Counted from the first letter of the stretch, positions 1 to 11,234 are shown. The stretch: 64,000 nucleotides of DNA from Acanthopleura granulata (GCA_016165875.1 JABBOT010000080.1:18758572-18822571), one strand, 5' to 3'. A program made the numbers and translations. The notes: generated by a model from the letters alone, not told the origin.

Positions 1-349
1 GACTGACTAATCAGAGAGCTAGGAGACATCAGATTACATAAGCTGTGACGTAAATGTTCTGAGTTGACTGTCAATATAACATGTAATAGCAAATTAATAG
101 CAAAATATTTCCAGACATTGTGTTTTGGAGTGAGTAAGCTTCTTGATCATTTCATGTTATAAATTTACATATATACATAAGTTTCAACCATAACCTTTCG
201 GCTTACTACAGTATCAAGTGACAAGGGCGTTCCGCGCTTGGAACAATTACGTCACAGCCCACACACAATGGCTACGTTTCATATTAGCCGCAGGAGCACG
301 GTCGAATATCAGTTTCTACTCTCGTAGTGGCTGTTAGAAGAAATGCTTT
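1..349. other. Left flank, no gene seen
   Basis: AT-rich host sequence with no convincing ORF or repeat. It ends in TGCTTT, the left half of the target-site duplication of the Polinton that follows. Confidence 0.5.
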
Positions 350-350
350 A
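344..350. repeat. Target-site duplication, left copy
   Basis: TGCTTTA here matches TGCTTTA at 11,914-11,920. Six of the seven bases are the likely duplication; the outermost element base is shared, so the exact cut is ambiguous by one base. Confidence 0.7.
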
Positions 351-521
351 GTAGTATACAGAAGATAGGTCCTGGCACACTTCCCGCTAGGGCCCTACCC
401 ACCCCACTGGAGGGTCCCCAACCCAAGCTCAACCCAAGCTCAACCATATGGTGTTCGCGTACACAACTTTTTGTCAATTATGTATGTATGTGAACAGGCG
501 TTCACACTCAGAGATAATTGC
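350..521 (+). repeat. Polinton left terminal inverted repeat
   Basis: About 172 bp, matching the reverse complement of 11,764-11,914. Shared blocks in order are AGTAGTATACAGAA, CACTTCCCGCT, CCCAAGCTCAACCCAA, CCATATGGTGTTC, GTACACAACTTTTTG and CACTCAGAGATAATTGC. A short CCCAAGCTCAA direct repeat occurs inside it at about 420-445. Confidence 0.88.
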
Positions 522-869
522 ATTATGAAGTCGAAACTAGCGAGACCACTACGCGAGAGTGGCCTTATATAGACACTCTATCATGTATACAACTAGCTGA
601 AGCGCTTATAGTGAACAGAGCGCCTGTGTGAGCCACATAGATAGAATGTTTACAAAGCTGGCGAGACCACTTGACACTCACAGCCAGGAACTCTATTTAG
701 AGAAAAACAATCTTAAGAGATAAGAGACCAGCCGTCTTACATTTATCTAATTAGATACACAGTGAGTTATATCCTTATCGCACACCAGCTTTCGAGGTAG
801 AATACAGCTAACTAAATTCAGCATGTGTATATATTACTCAGCGATAACCCATGACCCCGTCCCAAAATC
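522..869. other. Polinton subterminal region, no gene
   Basis: Lies between the left inverted repeat and the first polymerase-like coding. It contains the repeated phrase GCGAGACCACT (about 540 and 662). I see no credible coding on either strand. Confidence 0.4.
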
Positions 870-3800
870 TTTCTGAACCACCAAGGACTACCAGAAGGAG
901 GTGCTAGAGCTGTTTGAGGGTACCAAGGCAGATGAACTAACGTTCCAGAAAAACCCCAGGGACAATCGGAAGGTATCTCCATAGCTGGCAAATGGCTGTG
1001 CCCAAAGAGCATCACCACGGTGCAGACCCTAGGGCCTTCCTCGAAGGGCCTAAGATCCAAGAAAAGCTCGAAAAAAAGAACTGTGAGACCTCGGCGGAGT
1101 AAAGTTTCAGCTCGCCCTCAAGGTTCAGCTCCGAAAAAACAGGCCTGATGCTGTACTGATCCTGTACTCCACCACAAGCAGCAGGTTGTTCTACAGGCCG
1201 ATGAGATCGATGGGGCACTAGACAAGGCTTTCCTTTACATCCTGGAGATTATTGAAAAATGGACGCAGAGGGTCAGGATTGATCGTCGATCGAGTGGAAG
1301 TGAGCAGTGGATCTTACATAGCGCTACCAGCAGCTGCTAAGAACAAGAAAGCAGTCGTAAACTCGGCGATGACCACTACCTCCGATGGACACTCCGGTCA
1401 GCTCTGTTTCCTGCAGAATCCCAGAGGACTAGCAAATACACAACTGAGGATGGCCTAAACTTTGAAGCGATCGACTCCCCAACTCCCATCTCCTAGATCC
1501 CAAAGGTTGAGAAATAAAACAACCTAGTCATCAACGTCTTTGGTTGAGACAAAGGCGCCATTGTACATCTGCTCAGCAATGAGCCCAGCTACATGCCACG
1601 GATCAATCTGCTGTTGATCGAGAAGGTCGATAAATTCCACTACACCTGGATCAAGGATCTTAACCGCCTGCTCTATGATCAATCATAGTATAGAGGCCGA
1701 AAGCACTTCTGCGAGCGTTGCCTCTATGTATACTCTAGGGAAGGCCTGTTGGAAGCCCACAAACCGGAGTGCCGTGGGATCGGCCAGACAGCTGTGCAAG
1801 TGGAGAAGCCGGAAGAGGGCAAAAACAAGTTCACCTTCCAGAACCACCACAAGTAGCTCCCAAACCCTTTCATCATCTATGCCAACTTTGAAGTTCTCGC
1901 CACCAAAATCGAGGGCGCCCGGCTGGACCCCACAAAAAGCAACACCCAAAAAATACAGCACCAATGAGGCCTGCTACTGCTTCATCGTGGTACGACGCGA
2001 TGGGCACACCGAGCCTCCTGTGGAATATAGAGGGCTCAACGCAGCAGAGCATTTCCTCCAAGCACTGCAGGAAGAGGGGCGTAAGATCAAGATAGCTAAC
2101 TCGAAAGCCATCGCAATGACCCGAGACGACTGACGGGCAAACAACAGTGCTTCAAACTGCCATATCTGTGAAAAACCACTTGTAATTGCAGGACAATGGG
2201 ATTCTGTCAACAGGATTCGCGTCCACTGCCACATCACCGGAAAATAGCGGGGTGCTGCACACAACGCCTGCAACTTGAAGCTGCGGATAAGCCCCAAAAA
2301 CACCAGAATCCCAGTGGTCTTCCACAACCTGCGGATCTCTGACTCTCACCTGCTTATGCAGGCGATCTCAACGGTAGAGGGTCGTATATCCTGTATCACC
2401 AAAAACACCGAGAAATACATTTCCTTCTCCCTGGGGCAACTCCGCTTCATCAACAGCGCCCAGTTCTTCTCTCGACAAGCTGGTAGCAGCCAACGACTCA
2501 AAGGCTTCCCAGATGACAACGTGGTATGAACCAAGCCAGCAGAGACGCAAACTGTTCATGCGCATGGGTGTTTCCCTACATGAGTACATGGACTCCTGGC
2601 AACACTTTGAAAAACCGCAGCTACCCACAAAGGAAGCCTTCCACAGCAAACTTTCGGACACACACACCAGCGATGAGGATTATGCCCATGCGCAAAAGGT
2701 CTGGAAGGCCTTTGAATACACAACCCTGGGGAACTACCACGACCTCTACAACCGCACTGATGTCTTACTGCTGGCAGATGTCTTCGAGACGTTCCGGAAG
2801 ACCTGCTTTCGTCAGTAGGGCCTAGACCCCGCGCAGTATTTCACCAGCCCTGGTCTCTCCTGGGATGCTCTCCTCAAGAAAATAGACACAAGAGCTTGAA
2901 CTGGTGACAGACTACGACCAGTTCCTCTTCATCGAAAAGAGGATGAGAGGAGGTATCTCGATAGTCTCTAAGTGTCACGCCTGGGCTAACAACCCCAGGG
3001 TGTAAGGCTATGACCCAAAGAAGCCTAACAGCTATATCCAGTACCTGGATCCCAACAACATTTACGGCTGGGCTGTTATCAACAGGTGGCTTCCGGTGGG
3101 TGGAAAACTGCGATCAACTCGCAAAAACTACCGCAGAGCATCCGGCGCATCTGGAGTACCCAGAAGACCTGCATAAGGTGCACAACTCTTACCCGTTAGT
3201 TCCGGAGAGCATGGTGGCTCCCTAAGACTGGATGTCGGAGTACCAGCACAATCTCCTTGGCGTTGGGGTGGCGAGCAATGAGATTGAGAAGCTGGTCACT
3301 AACCTCCGCGACAAGGAACGCTTTGCTCCACTGCCGCAACTTACAACTTTACCTGTCCCTGGGTATGCGCCTGTAAAAGATTCTTCGTGCTCTCCGCTTC
3401 CGGCAAAGCCCCTTTTGTTGGAGCCCTACATCCGAATGAATACCGAGCTCCGGAAAAAAGGCGACGAGTGAATTGCGGGAAGGACCTCTCATGAACAAGC
3501 TCATAGACAACCCTCTCTTCGGGAATACCATGAAAAACCTCCGCAAGCAAATAGATGTCAAACTCATGCAAGCAAGCGAAGACAAGCTCAGGCGACGACA
3601 TCTTCGACGACGACCTGGCAGCGATTCAGATTCACAAGAGCCGTCTGAAACTCAACCGCTCCGTCTATTTGAGGATGAGCATCCTCGACCTCTCGAAGAA
3701 CCTGATGTTCCATTTCTACTACAACCAGATACACGGTCAGTACGGAGATAACCGCCAGGTCCTCTACGCAGACACATACAGTCTACTCCTCGAGATCCAG

Positions 3801-4227
3801 ATTGAGGATGCCTACGAGGATATATCCAGCATGCACACCTCTATAGAACGTCTGACTACCCAGTAGATCACCTTTTCCATTCTACGTCGAACAAAAAGGT
3901 CTTATGCAAGATGCAGGATGAATGTGCTGGGCGTCCGCTCGCCGAGTACGTTGCCCTGCGTCCTAAGATGTATAGCATCCTTGAGACCAGTGGCCACAAC
4001 ATCAGAAAGGCCAACTTTGTGAAAAAGAATGTTGTGAAGAAGTATATCAGACATGAGCTCTCTTCCACCAAGCAGACCGTCCGGCATGGCATGGATGTCC
4101 TGTGTTCAGAGCATCAGCGCATCTGAGCAAGGTATCGCTCTTACCCTTCGATTCCAAGCGCTGGATAGCTGAAAAAGGGGTGGACACGCTAGCCTATGGA
4201 CACATAGATGCCCTTCCAGCAGGCTGA
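870..4227 (+). pseudogene. Polinton protein-primed DNA polymerase B, inactivated
   Basis: Polymerase coding runs left to right but hops among all three plus-strand frames and meets many stops. Recognisable parts in order are: an N-terminal region (about 1,080-1,680); a Cys/His knuckle with a CERC motif (about 1,710-1,790); an exonuclease Exo I-like block FIIYANFE (about 1,870); an Exo II-like block VVFHNLR (about 2,310); the motif A region YLDPNNIYGW (about 3,040-3,075); a motif B-like region (about 3,490-3,560); motif C reading YADTYS (about 3,765-3,785); and a C-terminal block to about 4,227. Family B polymerases need DTDS in motif C, so the second catalytic aspartate is lost. The gene converges on the integrase on the other strand. 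In a working Polinton this enzyme replicates the element using a protein primer. Confidence 0.85.
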
Positions 4228-5180
4228 GCTCCTACCGGCGCTGTAGGACCCTATCAGGCTGAGTGTCAGGTGGCACCACAAGAAGTTCCTCGCGGACAAA
4301 TCCCCGTTGCAGGATATCAGATTGTACATTAGGTTAGTACAACACATTCTCATCGGGTTTAGTTACCGAGCGGTCGATTCGGTACACATCCTGGGACCAC
4401 ACCGGATCAATCGCCCGACGGCGACCACCCTCCACCTCGCAAAGGCCAACAGGACGGCCTGGAACAGTGGAGGAGGGCTTTTGTGCCACCGTTTTTGCCT
4501 TGATGGCCTCAGAGGGTCGTTTGGCAGTGAGTCTCCCTGCAAAGCCTGCAAAACTGCGGGTAACCGCTTCACCCACTCAGAGGAGAGCCCGGATGGGAGC
4601 TACATCTCTTGGGCGTATTGGTGACCGACTAGTCGCTCGGCCAAGGTCCGGTTGAAGCGTTCCACGACTCCTTGGTCCGTATGGATGTCCACTCGTCCGC
4701 CCTTGACGATCACACTGTGATTTGCCAGAATCTGGCTCACTGCACCCATGAACTCACGCCCAAGGGTCGACCTGCAGCAGTTTAGGCCACCTCAGAGGCC
4801 CCCGCTTATAGATACAGCCCAGGGCATCAGCAACCTGTTGGGCTCCTTTTGTGGGTTAGTGTCTCAACTGCTTTGAATCGGTTTGCGACATCGACTATTT
4901 TCAGGGCATACTTGTAGGTGCGCTTAACCACCAATGTTTTGGACAGTGTCAAAGGGGAAAAAGAGCAGGCCAGCGTAATGAACCTCATTTGGCACGTCAA
5001 CTTTGGCCGTGTAATATGACGTTGGGCTGGTAGAAAAATCTGCCAGATGGCCTGTTTCTTCAACCAATCGCGAGCTGTACCTTCAAAGACCTTCGCAGCA
5101 GAAGCTAGTTTCTTGATAGCGGCAATGCTTTTCCAGTAGCCCTTGGCGCTATAGTATATTTTCGATAGACGAATAGACAG
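4222..5180 (-). pseudogene. Polinton DDE integrase, broken
   Basis: Read from about 5,180 down to 4,222 on the minus strand, across at least three frames. Visible pieces are an N-terminal helical region (SAKGYWKSI, 5,150-5,110), then KQAIWQIFLPAQ, the first catalytic block ALKIVDVANRF (about 4,870-4,900), the second aspartate in LLQVDPGREFMG (about 4,750-4,780), the catalytic glutamate in QGVVERFNRTLAERL (about 4,630-4,680), and a C-terminal tail with REELLVVPPDTQ near 4,270. The order and spacing fit a retroviral-type rve core. In Polintons this protein inserts the element into the host genome. Its 5' end is included in the adjacent tandem duplication. Confidence 0.85.
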
Positions 5181-5540
5181 CCCAACTTACTGTCGTCCAT
5201 GGTAGTAAGCACCATAAGCAAGGTATTCCAGCAGCCTGATCAGGCCACAAGCTTAGTCTGCTGCCCGGTCGTCTCCCGGAGGTTGGTCGGACCATCCAGC
5301 ACCTTTCCCGCGAAACGCATCGCAGTCTTTTCGTCCTGCCGCCAGAGATCGAGCAACTTGTGTGCGCTTTCAGTTAGTAAATGGACCAGAGGACCAGGAA
5401 CACCAGCAGTAGCCAACCTCTAGCATCGCGGAGTATAGCTCTTCGGGCAAACCCATCATCTCGCAGCATGATATATCCAAGCGATATCTACAAATAGTAC
5501 AGGAAAATAACTCGAGCTTCACTACTCATGTGCCTTGTAG
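5141..5540 (-). repeat. Tandem duplication, copy A
   Basis: Diverged direct repeat of 5,541-5,917. Matching blocks include CTATAGTAT, ACCATAAGCAAGG, TTTTCGTCCT, CCAACCTCTAG, ATCGCGGAGT and the CGATATCTACAAATAGTA-like segment. On the minus strand it holds a small ORF (start 5,459) and, at its low-coordinate end, the beginning of the integrase. Confidence 0.8.
5370..5459 (-). pseudogene. Small Polinton gene, copy A (frameshifted)
   Basis: Starts ATGATGGGTTTG at 5,459 and reads MMGLPEELYSAMLEVGY. It stops at 5,370, but similarity to copy B and further open coding continue in another frame to about 5,260. The latter part is polar and helical-looking, with a WRQDEKTAMRF-like stretch. I do not recognise the family. 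Position between capsid gene and integrase suggests a structural or assembly role, which is inference only. Confidence 0.45.
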
Positions 5541-5917
5541 TCTTTGGGGCTATAGTATGTCTTCCATAGACGAAAACAAATGGTTGGCCAGGGTAGTATG
5601 CACCATAAGCAAGGAAGCTGCATGCTTAGGCAGCTGCCTGCTCTTATCGCGGAAGTGATTGAGAACGGGACCAAGGGCTACTTCGAGACGCATCGAGGCT
5701 TTTTCGTCCTCCCTCCAGAGAACTTTTGTGCTCTACGAGTCAACACATGGGCCATACGACCAGGAATGTCGCCCAAGCAAGCATAGTAGTCAACCTCTAG
5801 TATCGCGGAGTTCAGCTCTTTGGAGAAACTCATCATGTACGATTTATATATCCCAGCGATATTTACAAATAGTATGGAAAAATTACTCGAGCCTCACCAC
5901 TCACGTCATGCCTGCCA
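5541..5917 (-). repeat. Tandem duplication, copy B
   Basis: Second copy of the unit at 5,141-5,540, with several indels. Its low-coordinate end still resembles the first codons of the integrase (YSPKDYK compared with YSAKGYW in copy A). The duplicated unit was therefore the small gene plus the integrase start. Confidence 0.8.
5678..5833 (-). pseudogene. Small Polinton gene, copy B (truncated ORF)
   Basis: A 51-residue ORF beginning MSFSKELNSAILEVDYY, closely related to copy A. It ends early at a TAG and similarity continues beyond in shifted frames. Function unknown. It lies just downstream of the capsid gene on the same strand. Confidence 0.45.
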
Positions 5918-5924
5918 TTGCGGC

Positions 5925-6794
5925 GAGGAGCTATTATTAAAGTCCAGCACGGCCTTTTCGGACCAGAAGGCTGTACAGCAGATTGTGATCCCTTCGCTTG
6001 TCATCTCCACCTAGGTTATTTTGCGGTCTGTGTCCTGCTGGACGGTCGCGGCTGGGTCATCGAACAGCATCAAGACGCCTTTCATGCTACGGGCGGCTAC
6101 GTTGAGGTTGATGTTCCACAGGGTATCGCTCTTGATACAGCGGATTATGCGTCGCCGTATCACGCGGTCGTACAGTATTGCCAGGTGTCCGGCGTACTGG
6201 TTACGGATCATCCGGGAGAGCTCGGGCTGGGTGACCATGTCGTACTCCAAGCTGATGTTGTCAATGATGTAACAGGTTGCTGCCAGGTCATCATCGTCCC
6301 CTGTGGCCAGGATTACGCGGCTGTAATCGTTGAAAGATAGTTCATCTTCCAGCCTGTCCTCCAGAGCTGACTGGTAGACTGGCATATCGCTCTCCAGCAA
6401 CTCCAAGTCGAGGGGGATGTAGTATCGGGTTGCCATAGGCGGCAGCCATAGCAGTGTCAGCGGCAGTAGGTGCCCACTGAGGCGGAGTTTGGAAACACTT
6501 TGGTCGGCCGAATTGTCGATGCCCTGGTACTGGGCATTCTCTCTTTCCTGGGCCATCTTCCATGTAGCAGTGGTACACGTTGTTGTCATCGATTGACAGT
6601 ACCTCATTGCCCGCTGATACAGATCGTGGTCTTCTTTACCACAGCCCGGCCGAGGCTCTGGACTACTGTTCGGTCGTCGTCGGGAGAGGTTAACGTGATG
6701 GTGAAGGCCAGTCTAGCCGATCCAGGGACAATGACGTCATGGGGGCATTTGGGAACCGTACAAGAAGCTGTTGGTTCTGGTCGATCTTACTCAT
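5925..6794 (-). pseudogene. Polinton major capsid protein (double jelly-roll type), frameshifted
   Basis: Minus-strand coding from an ATG at 6,794 (MSKIDQNQQLLVRFPNAP). There are frame changes at about 6,760 and 6,610, and a stop at about 6,010 inside otherwise continuing similarity. Telling blocks are DVIVPGSARLAFTITLTS (about 6,690-6,750), SLGRAVVKKTTI (about 6,630-6,660), YIPLDLELLE (about 6,390-6,420), DNISLEYD (about 6,235-6,262) and KSDTLWNINLNVAARS (about 6,080-6,135). These resemble the capsid protein of animal Polintons. A 198-residue stretch (6,011-6,607) is still open. The divergent gene on the plus strand starts at 6,935, leaving about 140 bp for a shared promoter. Confidence 0.8.
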
Positions 6795-6934
6795 GTTATT
6801 TTTGATGACGACCGAATGGCGCAAACCCACAAACCCAAAGAGGGTTCTCAAGCGGCAGCAAGGATTGAGCTTGCGTCCGTATAAGTTTGAAGTTATGGTT
6901 ATTGAACGTTGAGCCGCAATGTTCAATAGCCAAC

Positions 6935-7962
6935 ATGGCAGACTTTGATTTCGATAACCCAACATTTCACCATGACGATGTAGAAGATGATGAAGAGACC
7001 GTTAACATAGATGATGCTGGCATTGACATGGGGGATCCCCCTGGCAGCAGTAGATCACTACTACAACGCCATGGCGGAGAGGGGCCTCACCCCCTCAACT
7101 GACCGAGACCCAAGTAAGTTTGAACTCGTCGGCTGTCGGCTCAGGCTGTTGCAGCCATTGATACTGTCGAGATTCAGGCGGGGTCGCGAAGAAGACCGAA
7201 GATGCAGTCCAGAATATGGAGACAAGCTTCACAGATAGCGCCGTCGATGAGATCCTTGTCAGGATCACTGACCCCCCACTGCCTGCCCGTAAGCTGCCTC
7301 CGTCTACTGCTTGGCGTTGATAAGGGATTGCAAACGATCAAAGGCGAACATATCAACAACCTCGCTAAGCTCTCAGCCCTCGATGAAGACATCTCTCGGC
7401 AAAAAGCGGAAAGTGGATGAGGCTGAAGCGGCAGGTGTTGATGAATTCACTAGGCGCCTCATTGCTGAACGGCTAAGTGACCTTCAGGATGAGAGGGCGA
7501 CCCGCCATGAGACCACCTTGGCCACCAGACATGAACTCCGCTCTGAGATCAACCGCATCCGGGATACCATCAACCGCCTCCTTCACAAGAAAAGCTCTTC
7601 CCGAACGCATACGCACCCTGATCCGCGGGTAAGGCATCACAATCGCGTCCTTGGTCACTGCGATGGGAATGGCGGTCTCAGCATTGCTGTTCGCTCTAAC
7701 CGGGGGCTCTGCAGCGCCAGCAACATCACCTCGTGAACCAACTGACAGGGGCGGTTTGAAGAAGTGGGTGAAGAAGCACCTGCGGGCCCTGGGGAGGCTT
7801 CTCGCTAAGCTCGCCGGTAAAGCCGCTGCGGCTCTCCCAGGCATTATAGGGACCATCGTCTTTTGGATCCTCAGCACATTAGGCAAGGCCGTGAACTGGG
7901 TTGCCGAGAATACTTGGGCCCTGGTTGTGGCTATATGTGGAATCATTTTCGGGTACATCTAG
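6935..7962 (+). pseudogene. Polinton acidic/coiled-coil/hydrophobic protein gene, frameshifted
   Basis: Begins with ATG at 6,935: MADFDFDNPTFHHDD, a very acidic N-terminus, with a stop at 7,100. Coding then continues in other frames. It includes a basic patch GKKRKVDEAEAAG (about 7,395-7,435), a charged helical stretch rich in RHE repeats (7,440-7,600, coiled-coil-like), and a final ORF at 7,651-7,962. That last ORF has Gly/Ala-rich hydrophobic segments, an amphipathic Lys-rich helix (KKWVKKHLRALGRLLAKL) and a hydrophobic C-terminus. I take this as one gene broken by indels, although two genes are possible. The amphipathic and membrane segments suggest a membrane-active virion component, which is inference. 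Its stop overlaps that of the convergent minus-strand gene in the palindrome CTAG (7,959-7,962). Confidence 0.6.
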
Positions 7963-9424
7963 CGTGACCAGATCAGTGCAAGCTCGAGGGCGACGTTAAA
8001 TATTGCTAACTCCACCTTTTCTTCATCGTGCTCTATCGGTGACCTCGGTGAAACTCTAATCGACGCTGCAGGGACGGGTCTTTGAACCACTAGAGCCGCC
8101 ACGGGCACTGCAGCTGGCTGCGCCTTTATAATGCTTGTCCCTTCACTTGAAGGCGCATGAACTGCCGAAGGCAATTTTACGTCTTCGTTCATCCGAAGTT
8201 TCTGGTCTGTTGTGGCTTTGACGATATCGCTGTTATAACCACTGATTTTTCCGATTTGCAGGTGCATATTACTTGGCGCCATGTACACACGTACGCCAAA
8301 CGCATAATCCTCCTTGGAGCGGGCATACCTCAAGACCTTCTGGTACCACTCTATGGCCGAAGGAAGGTCAACAGGTCTGGCTATGGCGCATTCGACATTA
8401 GCTACGAACTGCTTCTGCGCATCAAAGGCCGTGCCTTCCGTGCCTAAGATACTGCTGCGGATCTGTGTCTGTGCTTCGAGGATTGCCCAAACATAAGTTC
8501 TAATGGTATCGTTCACGCGTTCCACGCCTGCCTGGGTAAATCCTTCAGATTTGTTGAGGATGAAGGTGGCCCATACTTGATTGGACTCGCTGTCTTGCGA
8601 GATCAAATCGATGTGAAATTTGTCCGGTGTTCGCTAGAATGACATGCAGCCAGGATTGTAGTCGTAATGCGATTTCACGTATCCTGTCCTCGTGACATAA
8701 TAATAAGCCAACCTTAACCCCGTCCTTTCCACTTCTTTTTTGCCGCCAGTCTGTGTCTAAGGAGACGAGAAACTTAGCGCAAATTCGCTCATATTGCCTC
8801 TGGTCGTTGGGGTTGTCGGTCGGACACCAAGTATCGTCTTGTGGCGAGTGGTGCCTTAATCTCTTCCAGAATGCGGCGCACTTGCTAGTACACGTGGAAG
8901 TGCAATACAGAGTTACTTAGTTGTGTGTCGGCTATGAGGTGATTTTCCTTTGGCATTCTACAACCGGTCGTCTCGCACCATTCGGCGAAATTGAGTTGGT
9001 TCTGCCACCACACCATCGGTTGCGTGTGCCATTTATCAACGAATGTGTCGCTGTTGATTTTCGGTAAGGTGTACCGTTCAAGAATCTTTTGGAAAGTCAC
9101 GTCGAAAGCAATTCGAGAGTTCTTCAGGCTGGGATCTATCACCCCGATTTCACTCGGCTCCTCAATCTCTTTACTCAAATATACTCCACCGACATGGTAA
9201 TGGGTTGTATTCCTGTTAAACGAAAACGCCTCATCAAACATATTTCTGAATATGTCACACTGAGCGATGTTCAACAGTGGAGTAGTGTCCTCCCAACATG
9301 TCTGAACAATCTGAAAGGCCAGTACGAGGTCTCCCTACTTGATATGACCTTCTACCCACAGGCGAATATTGGCTCCGACGTATGTTTCAGGTTGAACGTC
9401 GTTGAACACCGTCTGTACTCTTAA
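7959..9424 (-). pseudogene. Unrecognised large protein gene of the Polinton right arm, frameshifted
   Basis: Minus-strand coding from at least 9,415 to the TAG at 7,959. There is a premature stop near 9,335, an open stretch at 9,274-8,885 (129 aa), frame changes between 8,885 and 8,640, and an open 215-residue C-terminal ORF (8,606-7,959). The middle has a Trp/Cys-rich patch (PMVWWQNQLNFAEWCETTGC). The C-terminal ORF has KSEGFTQAGVERVNDTIRTY followed by a Pro/Ala/Val-rich tail. Similar text is familiar to me from scattered invertebrate genomic copies, but I cannot name a family. A structural (capsid-like) protein is possible because of its size and Trp/aromatic-rich content. That is a guess. 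Confidence 0.5.
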
Positions 9425-9559
9425 CAAAGAAGTGTCCCGAAACAGCCAAGACACTGTTGACTGGCTTTGTGCTGGGACTTACTGTAAAGCTATTAAACAT
9501 CTACGGCCAAACTCTAGATACAGCATACTTACGCGTAACTTGACACATTCGCCGACGTA
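9425..9559. promoter_or_regulatory. Short divergent intergenic region
   Basis: About 135 bp separates the start region of the minus-strand right-arm gene from the plus-strand ATG at 9,560. It is the natural place for a shared promoter, but I see no clear TATA box. Confidence 0.2.
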
Positions 9560-10224
9560 ATGGACCCCGTGAGTCCTAGTTTCACTAGGCTTATCAGGCT
9601 AGCAGATCTAGAGTTTTGAGCAAAAAGGGGTGGATGGACGGCCTTGCAACTCCCGGGGGAGGGGGGGGGTTTATGCAAGAAAGAAGGTGCCGTTGGGAAA
9701 GTCCGAAGAACCACCGAAGTTGAATGAGCTCGCGGATGTCGATATCGAAGCCCTGAATGCGCTCCAAAAACTCACCCTGATTTTATCGGATGATCCGCAA
9801 TGGGACTTTTATCTGGCTGTGACCGCGGTCCTTGTGAACACAAGGGGTGGTGTGGCTCAAAGGGTTTTTAATGGCGGTACGGCTTCCCTCTCGTACACGG
9901 CCATGGGAGATGAAATTCATGTGAGGATACTGCCGAAAGGGGGTCATATGATCGGAGGAGGTCCAGATCTTACCTCGATATCAACACACCATTTCCCGTT
10001 GGCGAGGTTCCCTGGGTACCATAATCATTCTGGATATTATATTGTGTCATATTCCAGACAAGCCCTTTCACATCATTCCTGGCTTGAAGATGGGGCGGCT
10101 GAAAGAGCATGTCAGTAAAAGCGTAACTATCGTTGTAAAATACCTCCGAGAGTTAATAGGATTGAGACGACGTTACACGATATCGTGGCTGCTGCGCCGG
10201 AAGCGGCACGGTTTAACCGCATAA
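9560..10224 (+). pseudogene. Unrecognised right-arm gene 2, frameshifted
   Basis: An ATG at 9,560 opens MDPVSPSFTRLIRLADLEF and stops. Coding continues in other frames with an open run at 9,630-10,118 that contains ELADVDIEALNALQKLTLIL and a Gly-rich region (GGHMIGGGPD). A third frame (about 10,042-10,224) adds a basic helical tail. A G9 run at about 9,662 may explain one frameshift. No family recognised. Confidence 0.4.
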
Positions 10225-10318
10225 ATCTAGAGCATGGCGTTCAGTTCAAACTGTTAGGATTAAGTTTAAAACCAATATCGGATTTACAATTAAACATTCT
10301 AACGGCATCTACATAAAG

Positions 10319-10915
10319 ATGGCGCAACTGTATCCAGCATTAGATCCATCTGCCCCTCTACTGAAGATCCGCACGAGTATAGATTACAACATATTATCAC
10401 TCTTAAAAAAGATCTAGAAGACGAGAGAGATGCCAGAGCCGCTCTATACAAAATACCACAGAGCACTCAGCGCAGTTGATGGTATTGATACCGCGCTACT
10501 CAGGGCAAGTATGTGTCTGGGCGTCGGAGTGTTGTCCACGATAATTTCGACGCCTATAGCTATAAGCATGGAAGGCGCAGCCTTAGCCTGTGGCCTTCTA
10601 AGCAGGGTGGGTAAGTTTCTAAGACGGCGCCTGTCCGTCAAAGCCAAAAAACACAATGAAATTTGCTTACTGGCTGAGAGTAAGCTTAGTCGTCATCGCC
10701 GACCACCGACCACGCTGACTGACGGTAAGATTTCGGATACCGAGTTTAAGTTAATACTCGGTGAAGTCGAAAAATACGGAGAAATGAAACAACAGATTCG
10801 AGTCGGTACAGCATATAACTCGATTTCATTAGATAAGAAAACGAGGGACGAGTTAGTGCAGCAGGGGCGGGACGAAGGTCGTGCATCTTTCATGAAAAAA
10901 CTGTCCACGAATTGA
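10319..10915 (+). pseudogene. Right-arm gene 3: coiled-coil protein with two membrane helices
   Basis: ATG at 10,319 (MAQLYPALDPSA). Two frame changes (about 10,355 and 10,450) lead into an open 161-residue ORF (10,430-10,915). The N-terminal part is a charged helix (LKKDLEDERDARAALYK). Two hydrophobic segments follow (about 10,500-10,610), separated by a few polar residues, then a basic stretch and a long polar helical C-terminus ending KKLSTN. About 200 residues overall. I associate this layout with a recurrent protein in invertebrate mobile elements but cannot name it. A small membrane protein of the element is likely. Confidence 0.5.
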
Positions 10916-11176
10916 ACTTATCGACAGATACCGGAGTTCGATATAATTGCAGTATTACTCGCAAATCGGCAATAAGATGTGTCCATCACCCTTATCCAAT
11001 ATACCCATTGTGACCTCAGTTGGGGTCAGGTGGAGTACAGCTGTGTATATTATGTACAAAGTTTACAACACCATACAAGACCAAACATACCAAATGTCCA
11101 CAGCCAGAGATAAAATAAATGATTTAATTGAGTCTGGTAAACCAGGCCTCGACCTAGAAGTGACTCACTGTAGTGA

Positions 11177-11234
11177 ACAAAATTCAAACCCTACAGAACT
11201 CCGGGGAAGGAATTCTATAGGGTTTGAATTTTGT
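11177..11234. repeat. Near-perfect hairpin with 22-bp arms
   Basis: The arms at 11,177-11,198 and 11,213-11,234 are inverted copies with one mismatch; the core is ACAAAATTCAAACCCT. The loop is 14 bases. It lies between the right-arm genes and the right inverted repeat. It could be a terminator, a recombination or replication structure, or the end of a nested element. Confidence 0.75.

Noticed and set aside
820..1218. Minus-strand ORFs near the Polinton left end
   Set aside because: Plus-strand reading of the same DNA matches polymerase-like coding; the minus frames are shadows.
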